The notes under the pieces: generated by a model
Databases searched by the model: none
What the model saw: the letters and a program-made list of their open reading frames with translations, nothing else
What the model was told of the DNA's origin: nothing
Part shown: piece after piece, positions 1 through 8,788 of the stretch
How positions within the stretch are numbered: the stretch's first letter is position 1
Layout of the letters: each line of letters opens with the position of its first letter
Assembly: GCA_964481775.1 (NCBI GenBank)
Contig: CAYZUX010000004.1
Coordinates: forward strand, 19,439-83,438
DNA from: OLB16 sp964481775
GTDB taxonomy: Bacteria > Hinthialibacterota > Hinthialibacteria > OLB16
DNA: 64,000 bases
Direction: 5' to 3'
Made by a program: the position numbers and the translations under genes

Positions 1-96
1 CGGAAGTTGAATTTCCTTGTGTGGAGATTCCCAGGGCCGGTAATCTTTCCATTGGGTCCAGGCCCAGTCGAGAAACCTCTGTGCTGCTTCATCCAT
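1..96 (-). CDS. possible N-terminal fragment of an unknown protein, cut by the left window edge
   Basis: Read on the minus strand, an open frame of 32 codons runs from an ATG at 96 to the window edge without a stop. The peptide is Trp- and acid-rich (it contains AAQRFLDWAWTQWKDY) and looks like real protein. It would follow cysK on the same strand after about 130 bases. An in-frame stop lies 12 codons upstream of the ATG, and a GTG six codons upstream is an alternative start; neither has a clear ribosome binding site. I do not recognise the family. The fragment could be spurious, since it is short and incomplete. Confidence 0.3.
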   Translation of the reverse strand, partial: MDEAAQRFLDWAWTQWKDYRPWESPHKEIQLP

Positions 97-230
97 GGAT
101 GGAGTGGATTGCACGGGGACAGGCCTCAATCAGTCGTCGTGGTGCTCAACCAATACAGGAATCCTCTCCTGTACAGGAGTTTCTGAGGCTGCCCCGGGAA
201 CGGGATGGATGGGAGTATCATCCCGGATTC

Positions 231-1178
231 TCAGGAGGCCACGGCAGAACGTGCCTCATCCGCCAGAGGGGTACTCAGATAACGTTCACCACAGCTGGGT
301 AAGATGGCCACGATGAGTTTTCCTTCGTTGCCGGAGCGTGATGCAACCTCGAGGGCGGCATGGAGAGCGGCTCCTGAGGAAATACCGCATAGGATTCCCT
401 CGGTTTTGGCTGCCTGGCGTGCCCGCTCAAAGGAGTCTTCATTCGAGACCGTGATGACCTCATCAATTACTTTGCGATTCAGGATATCGGGAACAAAACC
501 GGCTCCGATCCCCTGGATACGGTGAGGACCTGCTTTTCCCCCGGAAAGGACCGGAGAGTCTTTAGGTTCCACCGCAATCATTCGCAGAGATGGTTTTCTT
601 GCTTTGAGAACCTCGCCGACCCCGGTCAGGGTCCCACCTGTTCCCACACCAGAGACCACGAAATCGACTGCGCCATCGGTATCATTCCAGATCTCCTCGG
701 CAGTGGTTTTGCGGTGGATTTCGGGATTGGCGGGATTCTTGAACTGTTGGGGCATCCAGGCATTGGGAGTGGAGTGGACGATTTCTTCGGCGCGCGAGAT
801 CGCTCCCGGCATTCCCTTTGATGCCGGGGTCAATTCCAGTTCGGCCCCCAGCATGTGAAGAAGGATTCGCCGTTCCATGGACATGGATTCCGGCATGGTC
901 AGGATCAGACGATAACCACGGGCGGCGGCCACGAAAGCCAATCCAATTCCAGTATTTCCACTGGTTGGCTCGACAATGACAGTGTCTTTTTTGAGGATCC
1001 CCTCTCTTTCCGCCGCATCCATCATGCTGACCGCGATACGGTCCTTGACACTGGCTAATGGATTGAAGAACTCGAGCTTGCAAACCACCGTGGCTTTAAG
1101 TCCCTCGGCCATGCGGTTAAGGCGTACCAGCGGAGTATTTCCAACCGTCTCGGTAATGTTGTTATAGATCCTGCCCAT
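231..1178 (-). CDS. cysK: cysteine synthase (O-acetylserine sulfhydrylase)
   Basis: A cytoplasmic PLP enzyme that makes L-cysteine from O-acetylserine and sulfide. The protein is 315 residues long, normal for CysK/CysM. It opens with the typical NNITETVGNTPLVRLN, carries the PLP lysine at about K45 in LASVKDRIA, the substrate loop TSGNTGIG, and the phosphate-binding loop GVGTGGTLTG. The start at 1178 is chosen over one nine codons upstream because MGRIYNNI is the family-typical N-terminus and GGAGG lies upstream, though 12 bases away. There is no serine acetyltransferase neighbour. The CysK/CysM split cannot be settled from motifs alone; overall sequence favours CysK. Confidence 0.93.
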   Translation of the reverse strand: MGRIYNNITETVGNTPLVRLNRMAEGLKATVVCKLEFFNPLASVKDRIAVSMMDAAEREGILKKDTVIVEPTSGNTGIGLAFVAAARGYRLILTMPESMSMERRILLHMLGAELELTPASKGMPGAISRAEEIVHSTPNAWMPQQFKNPANPEIHRKTTAEEIWNDTDGAVDFVVSGVGTGGTLTGVGEVLKARKPSLRMIAVEPKDSPVLSGGKAGPHRIQGIGAGFVPDILNRKVIDEVITVSNEDSFERARQAAKTEGILCGISSGAALHAALEVASRSGNEGKLIVAILPSCGERYLSTPLADEARSAVAS

Positions 1179-1415
1179 TTCCTGTTCCGACCTCCATCGC
1201 GTCAAGTCCCTTGATCCTAATGAACCAGCCAGTAGGAAGCAAGCACAGATAATAGATTCTTCATCATGTCATCATGGGCAGGGCTATGACCCTTACGTAC
1301 GGTCTGTAGAATGATCAATGGCATCTGGACACGGCCAGGCATGCCAATGTCGGGATCTATGACTGGATCGAGGCGGAGAAGCCTTCGAATCCTGGCAGAT
1401 CAGGGGAGTGTTTTC

Positions 1416-2174
1416 ATGCTTTTATGGCGGCTGATGACGCGGATTGGAACCGGGATCGTTTGTTTCGGCCTAAGCATGGCCTGTCAGGGTCAAGCCTCCT
1501 TTTCTATTGACCACTCCCTGTTCGATCGTATCCTGAGGGAAACAGTCACGGATGGTTTGGTCGATTATGCCAAGCTGGCTCAGCCGCAATACTACACGGA
1601 CTTGCAGACCTATATCTCCCAGTTAGCGGAAGCCCCCTTCGATTCAATGATCCGCGAGGAGCAGATCGCCACTGCCATCAATGCTTACAATGCGAACTGT
1701 CTCAACGGTGTCCTGAAGGAAAGAAAAATCAAGACCGTGAAGGAAGTGTGGTTTTTCTTTAAGAACACCAAGTTCCACCTCGGTGGAAAAGAGATGAGCC
1801 TGGACAGCCTGGAACAGGATGTCCTGCGGAAAATGAACGAACCGAGGATCCATTTTACGATTGTACGTGCCACAAGGGGTGGCCCCTCCCTGGCTTCGCA
1901 TGCTTACCGGGGCGAAACAATCGAATCTGAACTGGAGGAGGCGGCTCGGCTATTTCTCCGGAATCAGAACCAGAACCGGTTGGACCGTGAAAAGAAAACG
2001 CTTTATTTGAGTCCTATCCTCAAGTGGTTCAAAAAGGACTTCACCACACAGGCCCCCAGTATCAAAGCTTATGTCTTGCCATTCCTTTCCGACGCCGACC
2101 AGTCTTTTCTCAAAGAGCAGCCGGTTAAGGTCAAGTTTCTCGAGTTTGACTGGGGTTTAAATGGTCATTTCTGA
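1416..2174 (+). CDS. secreted DUF547-domain protein
   Basis: A 252-residue exported protein of the DUF547 family, whose molecular function is unknown. The start at 1416 is supported by AGGGGAG seven bases upstream and places a hydrophobic signal segment (about residues 8-22) at the N-terminus; the Cys at about 23 makes a lipoprotein conceivable, but the lipobox is poor. DUF547 landmarks are the INAYNANCLNGVL helix and the block IHFTIVRATRGGPSL followed by a conserved AYRGE. Most family members have a Cys where this one has ATRGGP. The gene stands alone between the divergent cysK and the promoter of the next operon. Confidence 0.8.
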   Translation: MLLWRLMTRIGTGIVCFGLSMACQGQASFSIDHSLFDRILRETVTDGLVDYAKLAQPQYYTDLQTYISQLAEAPFDSMIREEQIATAINAYNANCLNGVLKERKIKTVKEVWFFFKNTKFHLGGKEMSLDSLEQDVLRKMNEPRIHFTIVRATRGGPSLASHAYRGETIESELEEAARLFLRNQNQNRLDREKKTLYLSPILKWFKKDFTTQAPSIKAYVLPFLSDADQSFLKEQPVKVKFLEFDWGLNGHF

Positions 2175-2210
2175 GAGGTTTCGGTCTGGAACCCGGGAGT
2201 CCTCAGCTTA

Positions 2211-2240
2211 TTGACACTATTCCGGCTCCATTCCTATACT
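2211..2240 (+). promoter_or_regulatory. sigma70-type promoter of the 2.2-10.9 kb operon
   Basis: TTGACA at 2211-2216 and TATACT at 2235-2240, separated by 18 bases, predict transcription from about 2247. This is the closest match to the bacterial consensus noticed in the window. It sits just downstream of the DUF547 gene and in front of a long co-directional run of tightly spaced genes. Confidence 0.6.
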
Positions 2241-2494
2241 TTCCACCGGGGTAAGGGGTTCGATGGGTCCGTGGGATTCCCGGTTGGAAGATCCCTTCGC
2301 GTGGACACCACAAGAGCATAAGGAATGGGGCAGTCGGGCACGTGAAGAGAAGGAGCGGGGGCCCCTTGAGATGTGGGGCGGATCAACCTACCCGCCGGGT
2401 GGTTTCGGTCAAACTGTACGGGACTCAGGCCGCTCACGTGCCGTAAATGAAGTGTTTAATAAAGATTACGTGGCGTGGGGGTCACCAAGGTCCT

Positions 2495-3691
2495 GTGAAA
2501 AATTTGACCATTTTCCCATTCAGAGAGCAGTCCTTGAAGCCTGTGAAAAGAGGTTGGAAGAAACTCCTCTTTGCGTTGGCTTTCCTTTCCATTGTGTTCT
2601 TACTGCCGGGGCTTCTCCTGGCACAGGATGCGCCCCCGGTTTCTCCACCTGAAGCAGTGAATCCGGACGCTGAAGCTCCCTCACCTCCAACCGGACCTCA
2701 AGGATCTGGCGGGACATCCCGGCCATCGGGAAGCGGGAGCAGCAGTAGTTCGGAAGAGGCTGAAGTTCTTGTCACCATCAAGGAAGGTTGGCGGCAGACG
2801 GGTGCCAGCCGGATCTATGATGCGGTGGATGGAAGGATGATTACCAACGATGTGACGGTCAGGCCTTTCCGTCAGAAGAAAGAAGACGCCCTGAAGATGT
2901 TTGATGATGGCTCCCATGGGGATGAGGTACCCTATGATGGGATTCCCTCCCGTGTGCTGGTGAACTCAACCGACTTCATCGGGCCCCGTACCGCGGCCAA
3001 CTACGATGAGCTGAAAGGGTTGCTGTTCACGATCGGGAATCATAAGGAGGGGGCGCAGAAGTTCTTTGGTTTCCCGATGGTCTCCCTGGAATGGGATGGA
3101 GACGATATCCCCTGGGACCCACAGGCGCGTATCAGTCCGGGGGTCTACAGGCTTACCGCTCTCGAGAAAAGGATGTACGCCTTCATTATGCGTGACAGTC
3201 TCGATATCACGCGTGCCTATCAGAATGCCGAGGGGAAGGATCTCACCCCATTTGAAGACACGGTTGATCCACCGACTGGCCTGGGCTCCAACTCCCAGGA
3301 ATCACGCCGGGATTCGAAGGGGATTCAGAATTGGGAAGAGGCTCTTTCCAGTGGGAAGAAGGTGAAGCTCGAGCGGAAGATGATGGCGGCACTGGCGGGG
3401 ACAGAGATCGCCAGTGCCAGCTGGTTTCCGGGAGGGCTTTCAGCCGTCAAGATCGCGGGTTACCGTTCCGGAGCCGCAGGCTCTCTCTCGGCGCTGGGCC
3501 TGAGCGGAATGGGGCTGCAGGGTGGAGCACCGGTTTATGGCGGATATGGCCTGATGGGCCGTGGAGGATACGGTGGGGGCTATGGTGGACTGGGTGCCTT
3601 GGGTATGGGTGCCGGTGGTGGTTATGGTGGCATGAACGTCCAGACGTTCACTCCCGCGATGGGAGCCATGGGTTTTGCCGCTGGTTATTAG
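2495..3691 (+). CDS. exported protein with Gly-rich C-terminus, unknown function
   Basis: About 398 residues with the GTG start at 2495 (AAGG just upstream). An ATG at 2447 without a ribosome site and a GTG at 2543 directly before the signal segment are alternatives. A strong hydrophobic segment (KKLLFALAFLSIVFLLPGL) followed by LAQ suggests Sec export with cleavage after LAQ. Next come a Pro/Ser/Gly-rich spacer, a 200-residue conserved-looking region (TNDVTVRPF, EVPYDGIPSRVLVNSTDF) without a recognised domain, and a C-terminal tail of Gly-Tyr-Gly repeats ending in FAAGY. Low-complexity Gly-Tyr tails of this kind occur in surface and secreted proteins. First confident gene after the 2211 promoter; no function assigned. 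Confidence 0.7.
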   Translation: MKNLTIFPFREQSLKPVKRGWKKLLFALAFLSIVFLLPGLLLAQDAPPVSPPEAVNPDAEAPSPPTGPQGSGGTSRPSGSGSSSSSEEAEVLVTIKEGWRQTGASRIYDAVDGRMITNDVTVRPFRQKKEDALKMFDDGSHGDEVPYDGIPSRVLVNSTDFIGPRTAANYDELKGLLFTIGNHKEGAQKFFGFPMVSLEWDGDDIPWDPQARISPGVYRLTALEKRMYAFIMRDSLDITRAYQNAEGKDLTPFEDTVDPPTGLGSNSQESRRDSKGIQNWEEALSSGKKVKLERKMMAALAGTEIASASWFPGGLSAVKIAGYRSGAAGSLSALGLSGMGLQGGAPVYGGYGLMGRGGYGGGYGGLGALGMGAGGGYGGMNVQTFTPAMGAMGFAAGY

Positions 3692-3771
3692 TCTGGAAGG
3701 TTACCAATGAAATGTGGGGTCAGCCTGCTGTTGGTCGGGATGGGCTGATTGGCCGGAGGTTTCTCTGAATA

Positions 3772-4182
3772 ATGGCAAAAAAAAGCGCTTCGGTGGCGAT
3801 TCCGCCCAAAGAGCGGGAGCATCTGGAAGAGTGTGTTGCCACCATCAAGTCCTTTCTTGAGGTGTGGGTACAGTTTTATTGGACATTCCGTCACGTTTAT
3901 CTCGGAGATCCTGTGACGGTTCAAAAAGAACTTCAGTTCCTCCAGGCCAAGTCAGATGTTGCCCGTCGTCACCAGTACCTTTACGACCAGCTCGGCAACC
4001 TTTACATCGGGGGTGATTACATCACCGACCTGTTGCGCAAGGTGGTCAACCTTGAGAAGATCTCGAAAACCCAAAAAGAGAACTATCACAAGATTGAAAA
4101 GCACTGGCATACAGTCTTTCTGAATTTGCATGACACATTGATTTCGATCCAATTCCGTTTGGATCAGGAGGACAAATCATGA
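3772..4182 (+). CDS. small soluble helical protein, paralogue of the 7874 gene
   Basis: A 136-residue protein with no signal or membrane segment, predicted mostly helical. Its stop overlaps the ATG of the next gene (ATGA), so the two are translationally coupled. The pattern of a Phe-Leu-x-x-Lys helix, then LYDQLGNLYIGGDYITDLL, VVNLEKI and a Lys-His-Trp-His near the C-terminus recurs in the protein at 7874-8245, so the two look like diverged paralogues on either side of the long lipoprotein gene. I do not recognise a named family. The arrangement suggests cytoplasmic partners of a common envelope complex (inference). Confidence 0.7.
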   Translation: MAKKSASVAIPPKEREHLEECVATIKSFLEVWVQFYWTFRHVYLGDPVTVQKELQFLQAKSDVARRHQYLYDQLGNLYIGGDYITDLLRKVVNLEKISKTQKENYHKIEKHWHTVFLNLHDTLISIQFRLDQEDKS

Positions 4183-7100
4183 TTATCCGCATGAATGCTC
4201 CGAACCGGGGCCGGGCCATGGTGGCCCTGATGCTGTTGCCGGTGCTGGCACTCGGAGGCTGCGGCTTCTACAAGAACTGGCAGGTGGGAAAAAAGAACCA
4301 GGAGGTGGAAACCCTGCTTGCCAATGTCCAGTCGCAGCAGGCGGATCGGTATCTTCCTGATGATTTTGATAAAGCCCGGCGGGCACTGGAGGATTCACGC
4401 GCGGCAGCCGAGGCGTCCAATTATGAGGAGGCTTTTGGACGCAGCGATGAGGCCAAGGCTCTGCTCGAGCAGATCGATGCACGCTTGCCGCAGGTCCGAG
4501 CGGATGTTCAAGCCAAACAGAGTCAGTTGACTGACATCCAAGTCCATTTGACAGAAGCCTTGGGAAAGATCCGCAGTTATGCGCCCGAGGAGGCCACGCT
4601 GATCGAATCCGCCTCCAGGGCAGTCGCCAGTGCCTCCGAATTGCTCCAGGCACCCAAACAGGTTGCCCAGGGAGACCAGGGGTATGATGCGATCCTGGAG
4701 AAAGCCAAGGCAGCCCTCAGTGAAGCCACCGCGGGATTGGCTCGCATCGAAAAAGATAAGGCCGAAAAAGGGATTGCCGCACTTGAGGATGCCTGGAGGC
4801 AGGCTCAGGGGATTGAGGTGCCCAAGTACGCTCCCGAATCGGTGAAGATTCCCCAGGCGATTGATGTGGGTAAAGCCCTGATTGCCTCAGCCAGTTACCA
4901 GACGGTTCTCAACCAGGTCCCCATGGTTCAAGCGGAACTTCAGCGCTTTACAGTCCGGGCGCGCGAGGCCAGGGCCAAGGCTCGTATCGAACATGCCCAG
5001 CGGTTGATCGACCTGGCCAGTGAAGAACCGGATGCCTCCGAGGAAAAGATCAACGAGGCCAAGACCGCCCTGGATGAAGCGATTGCCCAAAGCCGCGATG
5101 CCAAGTTCGATGAAGCCTTTGCCTCCGCCGAAAAGGCCCTGAACACAGCACGCAGTGAGGTGAAGGCCTTGGAGGATGAGATCCTGCAGAACATCGCTGA
5201 CCTCTCCGCGAGGATCGAGGAGTCCCACAAATGGGAGACAGAAAGGATTTCCGAGGCGAAGTTTACGCAAGCAGTTGCCGATCGTGACAAGGCTCAAGAC
5301 CTGGCACGCGAGATCCTTTTCAATGAAGCTCGGAATGCGATCGAAAGCGGATCAGACGCGATCGAGGAAGCGATTGGCGAGGCACGCACGGTCAAACTCG
5401 CGGTGAGGATCCGTGAAGATGAAACCAGCCTGCAAGCCACCGAGGAGCGTGGAACTTACCTCTACCTGAAAGAGGATTATCAGGCCATCCAGGGATTGAT
5501 TGAAAATGCCACCGCCCAGGTTGACACGGCATCGTATGATGAGGCGGAGGCAACCCTGGCCAAGGCCGAACAGATGATTTTGGGGCTGGAGACCGGGCTA
5601 CGCACTCTGGCGCAGCAACGTGTCAGTGAGGTGGAGGCGGTATTGAAAGAGGCCAAGGATGCCGGCGCTGAGAAAAATGCCCCTGAGCTGCTGGAAGATG
5701 CCTCCACCGCCCTGGCGGATGCACTTGCAAGCGCCGCCAAAGCCGAGTGGAAAGAAACCATTGAGGCGTGTGAGGGAGCGTTGACCAAGTCCAGGGAAGC
5801 CGCTCAGCAATCCTACAAGATCGTGTCCGAGGAACTCCTCCCGGTAGCGGAAAAAGAGATTGAGAACGCCAAGACAGCTGGCGCTGCCAGCTATGCCGCT
5901 GAAGTCTACAACCGGGCTCTCGATGCCCTTGATCAGTCCCGCAAGGCTTACCAGGCGGCCCAATTCAAAGAAGCATTGCAGAAGGTAACCCAGTCACGTG
6001 ATGAAGCGGTCCTGGCGAGACGTCACCTGGTGGAACGTGCCCAGGCCGCGGTGAATTCAGCCATCGAGGCCAAGGCACAGGAATACGATACAGACACCAT
6101 CGCGGCTGCCTTGGTGGATTTGGCGGATGCGAAGTCCCTGATGGAACAGGGACAATTCGAATCGTCCCGTGAGAAAGCCCTGTCTGCGGAGCAGAAGGCC
6201 CAGTCCGCCGAGGTCAAGACCTGGAATTTACGTGCCCAGGCCGCCATTGCCCATCTGAAAGAGCGTGTGGATTCAGCCGAGGCCCATCAGGCCCCGGCCT
6301 ACGCGGGAGAGGAGTTCCGCAAGGTTTCAACTGCTCTATTAGGCGCGGAGGGGCTTTTCGGATCCCAGAAGTTTGAAGAGGCTTACCGGCAGGCTGATAG
6401 TGGTGAGGCTGACGCGGATAAAGTTTTCGCCAAGCTGGAGGAGCAAGCCGGAAAGGTTCGCGGGGAGTATGATGCGCTTGTCAACAAGCTCAAGACATTT
6501 GTGCAGGATCCATTCGGCGTGGGACTCCATTCGGAGGCCACAATGCGTCTGGGAGCCATCGACCAGGCGATTGCACGAAAGGATTGGGGTGGCGTCTTTT
6601 CCTTGTACCGTGAGGGAACCCAGACAGTCGACAAGGCGATCGTGGCCACCAAGATCCACAATATCAATACTCAGAAGGCGAAACTGGAACAGCTGATAGC
6701 TGTGAATGAACAGCAAGGGTTGTTCAAGTTGACGAAAATCAGTGCTGAGCAGATGCGTGGTGAGCTCGCCAAGGTTGTGTTCGATCCGGCGCTTGACCGG
6801 TTAAAACCGGAGGTGGACTACTATCGTGAGGGTGTCCGTGCCCTGGCCAAGGTTGAGTCGGACTTGGGCCGGATTCGTGAAATGGCGGTGACCGAGGCTG
6901 ATTCCAGGATTACCAGGATCCGTACAGACATTGACAACGCCCGTGAGATTGGAGCAAGGGATATGCCTGGCGGAGCTTTTGATGGAGCCATCGACAGTTA
7001 CGAAAAGGCACGTGACATGGTGGTCCTGCTGCGCAATCCCATCGATGGAGTCCCCCCCACCGATTTCAATCAACTCGCCCAGCAGATCGCCGCTGCGGAG

Positions 7101-7661
7101 TCAGAAGCCACCAAGTTGAATCAGATGGCATTGGCCCAGAGAAGCACAACCGATTATCTCAGGGACCTGATTGTCTGGACCTATGACATGACCAAGTTTC
7201 TCGACCAGTGGTACCCGGTCGAGGCGCTGGGATACCAGATGATCATCCAGGCCGATCTGACCAGTGATATGTACTCCTACCGTATCGCCCAGATGGAAAT
7301 TACTCCAAGGAAGTTTCTGTCGGAGGCGGAAAGCCTGTATGACCGTGTCAAGGTTGTCTCTCCTCCGCCTGCCATGTCAGCCCTGCATGAGGTGGCGCTG
7401 GAATGTTTCGCCACCTTTGTCAAATCCGCTGATGGATTCTACCGTTATGGGCTCTTCACGCGTTACCCCAAACGGATGCGGGAACGTTACCTGATCGATG
7501 CCTACACCTCTCTCGAGAGGCTCCATGCGATGAATGAAACCATGATCACGATGATTCTCAAGCAGGTTCGTGTCTATGGTTTGACCGACTTTGAGAGAGA
7601 TCTTTCTAATGAACTGAGTGCGTTCTCCACTTATCTCCGCCGGGATAGGACAGCGGGCTAA
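4179..7661 (+). CDS. very long helical lipoprotein, unknown function
   Basis: A 1160-residue lipoprotein. The start has AGGAGG seven bases upstream and overlaps the previous stop. The signal peptide ends in LALGGC with the acylated Cys at about residue 28. The mature protein is almost wholly helical, rich in Ala, Glu, Lys and Gln, with repeated units of the style EAxxALxEAxAxxxxxxFxEA of about 60-90 residues, resembling DUF4398-like or TPR-like helical hairpins, until about residue 800. The last 250 residues differ: they contain aromatic stretches (LIVWTYDMTKFLDQWYPVEALGY), a region after PPPAMSALHEVALECF, and end in ELSAFSTYLRRDRT. It probably forms an elongated periplasmic rod anchored in a membrane. 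No enzyme motif is visible. Confidence 0.8.
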   Translation: MIIRMNAPNRGRAMVALMLLPVLALGGCGFYKNWQVGKKNQEVETLLANVQSQQADRYLPDDFDKARRALEDSRAAAEASNYEEAFGRSDEAKALLEQIDARLPQVRADVQAKQSQLTDIQVHLTEALGKIRSYAPEEATLIESASRAVASASELLQAPKQVAQGDQGYDAILEKAKAALSEATAGLARIEKDKAEKGIAALEDAWRQAQGIEVPKYAPESVKIPQAIDVGKALIASASYQTVLNQVPMVQAELQRFTVRAREARAKARIEHAQRLIDLASEEPDASEEKINEAKTALDEAIAQSRDAKFDEAFASAEKALNTARSEVKALEDEILQNIADLSARIEESHKWETERISEAKFTQAVADRDKAQDLAREILFNEARNAIESGSDAIEEAIGEARTVKLAVRIREDETSLQATEERGTYLYLKEDYQAIQGLIENATAQVDTASYDEAEATLAKAEQMILGLETGLRTLAQQRVSEVEAVLKEAKDAGAEKNAPELLEDASTALADALASAAKAEWKETIEACEGALTKSREAAQQSYKIVSEELLPVAEKEIENAKTAGAASYAAEVYNRALDALDQSRKAYQAAQFKEALQKVTQSRDEAVLARRHLVERAQAAVNSAIEAKAQEYDTDTIAAALVDLADAKSLMEQGQFESSREKALSAEQKAQSAEVKTWNLRAQAAIAHLKERVDSAEAHQAPAYAGEEFRKVSTALLGAEGLFGSQKFEEAYRQADSGEADADKVFAKLEEQAGKVRGEYDALVNKLKTFVQDPFGVGLHSEATMRLGAIDQAIARKDWGGVFSLYREGTQTVDKAIVATKIHNINTQKAKLEQLIAVNEQQGLFKLTKISAEQMRGELAKVVFDPALDRLKPEVDYYREGVRALAKVESDLGRIREMAVTEADSRITRIRTDIDNAREIGARDMPGGAFDGAIDSYEKARDMVVLLRNPIDGVPPTDFNQLAQQIAAAESEATKLNQMALAQRSTTDYLRDLIVWTYDMTKFLDQWYPVEALGYQMIIQADLTSDMYSYRIAQMEITPRKFLSEAESLYDRVKVVSPPPAMSALHEVALECFATFVKSADGFYRYGLFTRYPKRMRERYLIDAYTSLERLHAMNETMITMILKQVRVYGLTDFERDLSNELSAFSTYLRRDRTAG

Positions 7662-7688
7662 GCGCGCGCCGGGTAAGGAATCCGACAC

Positions 7689-7793
7689 ATGGAATTAACT
7701 CCCACGACAATTGAGATCATCGATGGCATACTCATTGTGCTGTTCGCTGTTTATGTCCTGTACTGCCTGGGTGTATTCAGCAAGGAAAAGTAA
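7689..7793 (+). CDS. 34-residue single-span membrane peptide
   Basis: A short gene with AAGGA nine bases before the ATG. The product starts MELTPTTIEIIDG, has one hydrophobic span (ILIVLFAVYVLYCLGVF) and ends in a charged SKEK tail. It sits 27 bases after the long lipoprotein and 80 bases before the next gene, all on the same strand. Ribosome site, spacing and amphipathic layout (polar N-terminus, span, basic tail) favour a real gene. It may be a small membrane partner of the lipoprotein system; nothing in the sequence gives a function. Confidence 0.55.
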   Translation: MELTPTTIEIIDGILIVLFAVYVLYCLGVFSKEK

Positions 7794-7873
7794 AAAAGTG
7801 GATTCCCTTTATCCGGCCAGGGGACAGGAGAGCAGGAACTCTTTTACACGGAATACAGAGGAGCATTTGACTC

Positions 7874-8245
7874 GTGGTTCTTGAAACATATGTGGGCCCG
7901 CCGCCGCATGAGGTTGCCAAAGAATTCGTCAACATGTGGCGGGTATTAAGGGAAGCGATTGAAGATGGGCTCAAGATGCCCAATTTGACGGATGAAACTG
8001 AAACCCGTTTTCTGTTGATCAAGGCGGAAATTGTCAAGAAAAGCCGGATCCTCCAGATCATCACCGAGGGCAAGTGGGGGATTCATGATAAGGCCAAGGG
8101 GTTGTTGAACGTTTGCCAGTCACTTGAGTACATCCGCCAGGAAACACAGATCATGCATGACAGCATCCGCAACCAATGGCATGACAATTATATTCAGGCC
8201 TCCAAATCCGTCGCCGTTTTCGAGAAGGAGTTCATGGAGGAGTAG
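7874..8245 (+). CDS. small soluble helical protein, paralogue of the 3772 gene
   Basis: 123 residues from a GTG start with GAGGAG about 8 bases upstream. Soluble and mostly helical. It shares a layout with the 136-residue protein before the lipoprotein: a helix around FLLIKAEIVKKSRILQII, then a short GKWGIHDKAKGLL, a leucine-rich segment with SLEYIRQ, and IRNQWHDNYIQ aligning with IEKHWHTVFLN. No signal peptide or catalytic motif is visible. It lies between the 34-residue membrane peptide and lptE in the same operon, and likely works with the lipoprotein (inference from position). Confidence 0.68.
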   Translation: MVLETYVGPPPHEVAKEFVNMWRVLREAIEDGLKMPNLTDETETRFLLIKAEIVKKSRILQIITEGKWGIHDKAKGLLNVCQSLEYIRQETQIMHDSIRNQWHDNYIQASKSVAVFEKEFMEE

Positions 8246-8290
8246 TGCCTCTGAAAGGAGTCCGCAAAGTGAGGGGTTACCGGGACAGTC

Positions 8291-8788
8291 ATGGTTCGAC
8301 TTAGGCTTCACCCCCTCGCTTTCCTGGTGGTCCTCACCTTTTCCGGTTGTGGCACTGTCGGAGTCCGTACACTCCCTCCCAATTACCAGGCTGTTTTTAT
8401 CCGTGTCGCCAATAACTCCACGCTCGAATATGGTGCCGAGGAACGTCTTACCGAATCGCTGGTTGAGGAGTTTCAGAGAGATGGGAGACTCACCCAGGTA
8501 TCCGACTGGCGCGATGCCGACCTGATCCTCGAACTGAATATCACACGTTATAACCTCCGCTCCGTGGCGCTCAACAATGACAATCGTACGGCTGGCCGTA
8601 ATCTGGAGGTAACGGTTAATGCCGGCGCGCGTGATCCCAAATCAGGGCTTTGGGTGATGCCCGAACAGGCCTTCAGCGATTCGGGAGTTTTCTTCCTTTC
8701 CAATGTGCCCAGTGGACGGCGTGAAGATGATGTTTACCGCCGTATTGCTGAAAGGATCATCTCCCAATTAATCGAGGGATGGGGATGA
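8291..8788 (+). CDS. lptE: LPS-assembly lipoprotein LptE
   Basis: A 165-residue outer-membrane lipoprotein with a signal peptide and lipobox (FSGC, Cys at about 20). The mature part begins RTLPPNYQAVFIRVANNS and continues with a TESLVEEFQRDGRL helix and a DADLILELNITRYNLRSVAL strand, the layout of LptE, which plugs the LptD barrel and helps insert lipopolysaccharide. The ending, a helix after VYRRIAERIISQLIEGW, is also typical. The downstream gene is holA, the same lptE-holA order seen in many Gram-negative bacteria, and the two overlap by ten bases. This is good evidence for an LPS-type outer membrane; lptD is not in the window. Confidence 0.85.
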   Translation: MVRLRLHPLAFLVVLTFSGCGTVGVRTLPPNYQAVFIRVANNSTLEYGAEERLTESLVEEFQRDGRLTQVSDWRDADLILELNITRYNLRSVALNNDNRTAGRNLEVTVNAGARDPKSGLWVMPEQAFSDSGVFFLSNVPSGRREDDVYRRIAERIISQLIEGWG

